Shown in pieces: positions 62,229-64,000 of a stretch of DNA of 64,000 bases. The DNA comes from VRUE01 sp963780815 (GTDB lineage: Bacteria; Actinomycetota; Thermoleophilia; Solirubrobacterales; 70-9), in assembly GCA_963780815.1 (NCBI GenBank), contig CAWADG010000002.1:1-64000 (forward strand), in the 5' to 3' direction. The translations under genes and the position numbers were made by a program. Under the pieces are notes generated by a model. The model saw nothing but the letters and a program-made list of their open reading frames with translations. It was not told the origin of the DNA and searched no databases. Positions within the stretch are counted from its first letter, which is position 1; each line of letters begins with the position of its first letter.

Positions 62229-62420
62229 TCAGGCGTGCGGGACGGCTGGCTGGGGTGACTCGATGGGTGCCGCCGGCATCCGGTGCAGGCGGCCGCGCAT
62301 TCCAGGCCACCAGGCCTTGCGCCCGACGAGCGCGGCGGTCGCCGATACCAGCAGGCCGGAGACCACCAACGACGCAGTGAGGATTCCGGCGGCCATGGCG
62401 AAGCCCATCTGCTTCGACTG
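62229..62420 (-). pseudogene. C-terminal remnant of an MMPL/RND transporter
   Basis: Minus strand reads KQMGFAMAAGILTASLVVSG and LVGRKAWWPGMRGRL, ending at a TGA at 62229-62231. This is the last transmembrane part and tail of MMPL-family transporters. The remaining 600 residues are absent. Together with the MarR gene next to it, it may be the rest of a former efflux operon. Confidence 0.7.
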
Positions 62421-62626
62421 ATCCGGTCGGGATCGTCGCTTCCGTAATTCGCGTGGTGCGCGTCGGCGGATATCGCCCGCGCTCCCGGCCTGGACGAGGA
62501 CCGGTCACGCGGTCCTCCCGGACGGGTGCTAACGCGGGCTCCAGCTCCGCGCAGCAACCGGGCCTGCTCCGACGACGGCCCCGGTGCGTTGGCGATCTGC
62601 GAGCCGACCGTGAATCGACTGGAGAC

Positions 62627-63139
62627 TTAGTCGCCTTCTTCGGTTCGCCAGGGCGGCGGCGGCGGCGCCGCGTCCAGCGCGCGGCGGAGCAGGCTCAGCA
62701 GGTCGCGTCGCTCGCTTGCGCTGAGGCCTTGCAGGAGCTCGTCCTCGACCTCGAACGCCATTCGCCGGCCGCGGTCGAGCTGACGCCGGCCCTTCGGAGT
62801 GAGCGTGACTTCCCGCGCGCGCCGGTCCTTCGGATGGGGCCGGCGCTTAGCCAGCCCAGCGCTCTCGAGCTCATCGACGAGGGTGACGATCGTGCTCGGG
62901 TCGATGCCCATCGCCGTGGCGATCTCGAGCTGAATCGCGCCGTCGCGAGCCCCCAGGAAGTTGAGGATTCCGAAGAGCGCCGTGGTCAGGCCGATCGACT
63001 CGAGCCGCTCCGCGACGCGCGTGTGCGATGCCCGCCAGAGCCGGAAGAAGAGCTGCCCGGCGAACTCGGCGACCTCGGTATCGGTCGAGAGCTTCGTTTC
63101 CACTTGTGTGATCTTCGCACACCCGCTGGACGAGATCAA
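62627..63139 (-). CDS. MarR-family transcriptional regulator
   Basis: 170 residues from TTG 63139 (GTG 63103 is an alternative and fits the family better). Winged helix with IQLEIATAMGIDPSTIVTLV and HPKDRRAREVTLTPKG (the wing). MarR proteins repress divergent exporters and bind drugs or phenolics. The opposite gene is an EmrB-type MFS pump. Confidence 0.88.
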   Translation of the reverse strand: MISSSGCAKITQVETKLSTDTEVAEFAGQLFFRLWRASHTRVAERLESIGLTTALFGILNFLGARDGAIQLEIATAMGIDPSTIVTLVDELESAGLAKRRPHPKDRRAREVTLTPKGRRQLDRGRRMAFEVEDELLQGLSASERRDLLSLLRRALDAAPPPPPWRTEEGD

Positions 63140-63155
63140 TGAATGGTGCTATAGA

Positions 63156-63174
63156 TAATGGATAAATTCCATTA
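63156..63174. promoter_or_regulatory. MarR-type operator between marR-like gene and MFS pump
   Basis: TAATGGA (63156-63162), a 5-bp spacer, then TCCATTA (63168-63174): a perfect 7-bp inverted repeat, AT-rich in a GC-rich setting, between the divergent genes. Size and symmetry suit MarR operators. Confidence 0.6.
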
Positions 63175-63199
63175 AATCCCGAGAGTCCGGAGGCATTCG

Positions 63200-64000
63200 A
63201 TGTCACAGGAAGTCCCTCAACAGTCGTTCCTCGCGACCCGCCGCGGCAAGCTCACGCTCGCCCTGCTCACTGCGATCGCGTTCCTCGACTTCGTCGACGC
63301 ATCGATAACCAACATCGCGCTGCCATCGATCCGCCGCGACCTCGGCTTCTCAGACCAGAGCCTGGTCTGGGTCCCGAGCGGCTATTTGCTGACCTACGGC
63401 GGGTTCATGCTGCTCGGGGGCCGTGCCGCCGACCTGCTCGGCCGCCGGCGAGTGCTCGTTGCCGGCATCCTTGTCATCGGGCTCTCGTCCTTCGTCGGTG
63501 GGCTCGCCCAGAGCGAGGCCGTTCTCATCGGCGCCCGCCTGGCGCAGGGCCTCGGCGCCGCGATGACGCTGCCGGCCGCCCTCTCGATCCTGACTACGAG
63601 CTTCAGGGAGGGCTCGGACCGGAACACCGCGCTGGGGGTGTGGGGCGGTGTCGCCGGCCTCGCTTCGGCCGTCGGGGTCATCCTGGGCGGGATCTTCACC
63701 GAGGGGCCGGGGTGGCGCTGGGTGATGTTCGTCAACCCCGTCGCGGCCGCCCTCGTCCTCGGGCCGGTTTTCTTGCTCGTGAGGGGCGAGCGGCGCCGGA
63801 TGGAGCTTCGCGGCTTCGACGCGCGCGGAGCGGTGCTGGCTACCGCCGGCATGCTGCTCATGATCTACGCGCTCGTCAAGGCGCCCGACGTCGGCTGGGG
63901 CACAGGGCGGACGATCGGCGAGCTCGCGGGGGCGCTGGCACTGCTGGGCGCCTTCGTCCTCAACGAGCTGCGGGCACGGAATCCGCTGGCCCCGCTCTCG
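63200..64000 (+). CDS. EmrB/QacA-type (DHA2) MFS multidrug exporter, partial
   Basis: ATG 63200 after GGAGG; the frame is open to the window end (267 codons). FLDFVDASITNIALPSIRRD, GYLLTYGGFMLLGGRAADLLGRR (motif A) and RLAQGLGAAMTLPAALSIL are DHA2 hallmarks; 14 TM segments are expected in the full protein. It likely exports drug-like compounds under the MarR-like regulator. Confidence 0.9.
   Translation, partial: MSQEVPQQSFLATRRGKLTLALLTAIAFLDFVDASITNIALPSIRRDLGFSDQSLVWVPSGYLLTYGGFMLLGGRAADLLGRRRVLVAGILVIGLSSFVGGLAQSEAVLIGARLAQGLGAAMTLPAALSILTTSFREGSDRNTALGVWGGVAGLASAVGVILGGIFTEGPGWRWVMFVNPVAAALVLGPVFLLVRGERRRMELRGFDARGAVLATAGMLLMIYALVKAPDVGWGTGRTIGELAGALALLGAFVLNELRARNPLAPLS

Noticed and set aside
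1..64000. CRISPR arrays, rRNA, insertion sequences with transposase, prophage genes
   Set aside because: I looked for regularly spaced short repeats, rRNA-like stretches and transposase or phage motifs and found none I could support.

Overview
The window is high-GC DNA (about two thirds G+C by eye, not computed) with many GTG and TTG starts. It carries F420-type oxidoreductases (PPOX-like and luciferase-like) and large secreted proteins with PKD, TolB-like and lysine/arginine-rich tails. I read it as a chromosomal piece of an actinobacterium, most likely class Thermoleophilia (Solirubrobacterales-like). That placement is inference from family content, not a database result. I see no rRNA, complete tRNA, CRISPR array, replication origin, prophage or insertion sequence.

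Layout. 0-4.4 kb is scrappy: a cupin remnant, a secreted PKD protein with an almost identical 258-bp tandem repeat, and a small nucleotidyltransferase locus bounded by two copies of a tRNA-3'-half-like repeat. 4.4-9.1 kb holds an acyl-CoA dehydrogenase / MaoC hydratase / AsnC operon divergent from a pyruvate-dehydrogenase-E1-like gene. About 9.1-49.6 kb is a catabolic island: an MFS carrier; a peptide-type ABC importer; two beta-keto-acid cleavage enzymes (BKACE, DUF849); two class III aminotransferases of the beta-amino-acid type, each beside a RidA-like gene; a TIM-barrel isomerase; three HyuA/HyuB pairs (ATP-dependent hydantoinase/oxoprolinase/lactamase family); a BetI-like TetR regulator; a 3-hydroxyacyl-CoA-dehydrogenase-like enzyme; a complete demethylase-type module (DgcA-like flavoprotein, cupin, EtfB, EtfA, membrane Fe-S protein); assorted dehydrogenases; and acetoacetyl-CoA synthetase. 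49.9-64 kb is ordinary or decaying accessory sequence: an amino-acid permease, F420 enzymes, small regulator/enzyme pairs (HxlR, MarR), a cysteine hydrolase and its truncated duplicate, secreted proteins, and several gene remnants.

How the island may work (inference). An imported nitrogenous compound, perhaps N-methylated or a cyclic amide, would be opened by HyuAB with ATP, demethylated through the DgcA/ETF/Fe-S chain, and transaminated to a beta-keto acid. BKACE would then split that acid with acetyl-CoA, and acetoacetyl-CoA synthetase would recover the acetoacetate. A 13-bp motif, YCGATCRRTYRRT, lies before eight transcription units of the island (positions 9100, 12117, 17282, 23915, 26419, 34421, 35424, 44412). 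This suggests one regulon, with the BetI-like TetR as the natural candidate.

Caution: at least nine otherwise intact genes are broken by single-base indels, several in G/C homopolymers. Restored lengths match family or paralogue lengths, so many are probably sequencing or assembly errors, and apparent fusions should be treated with suspicion.
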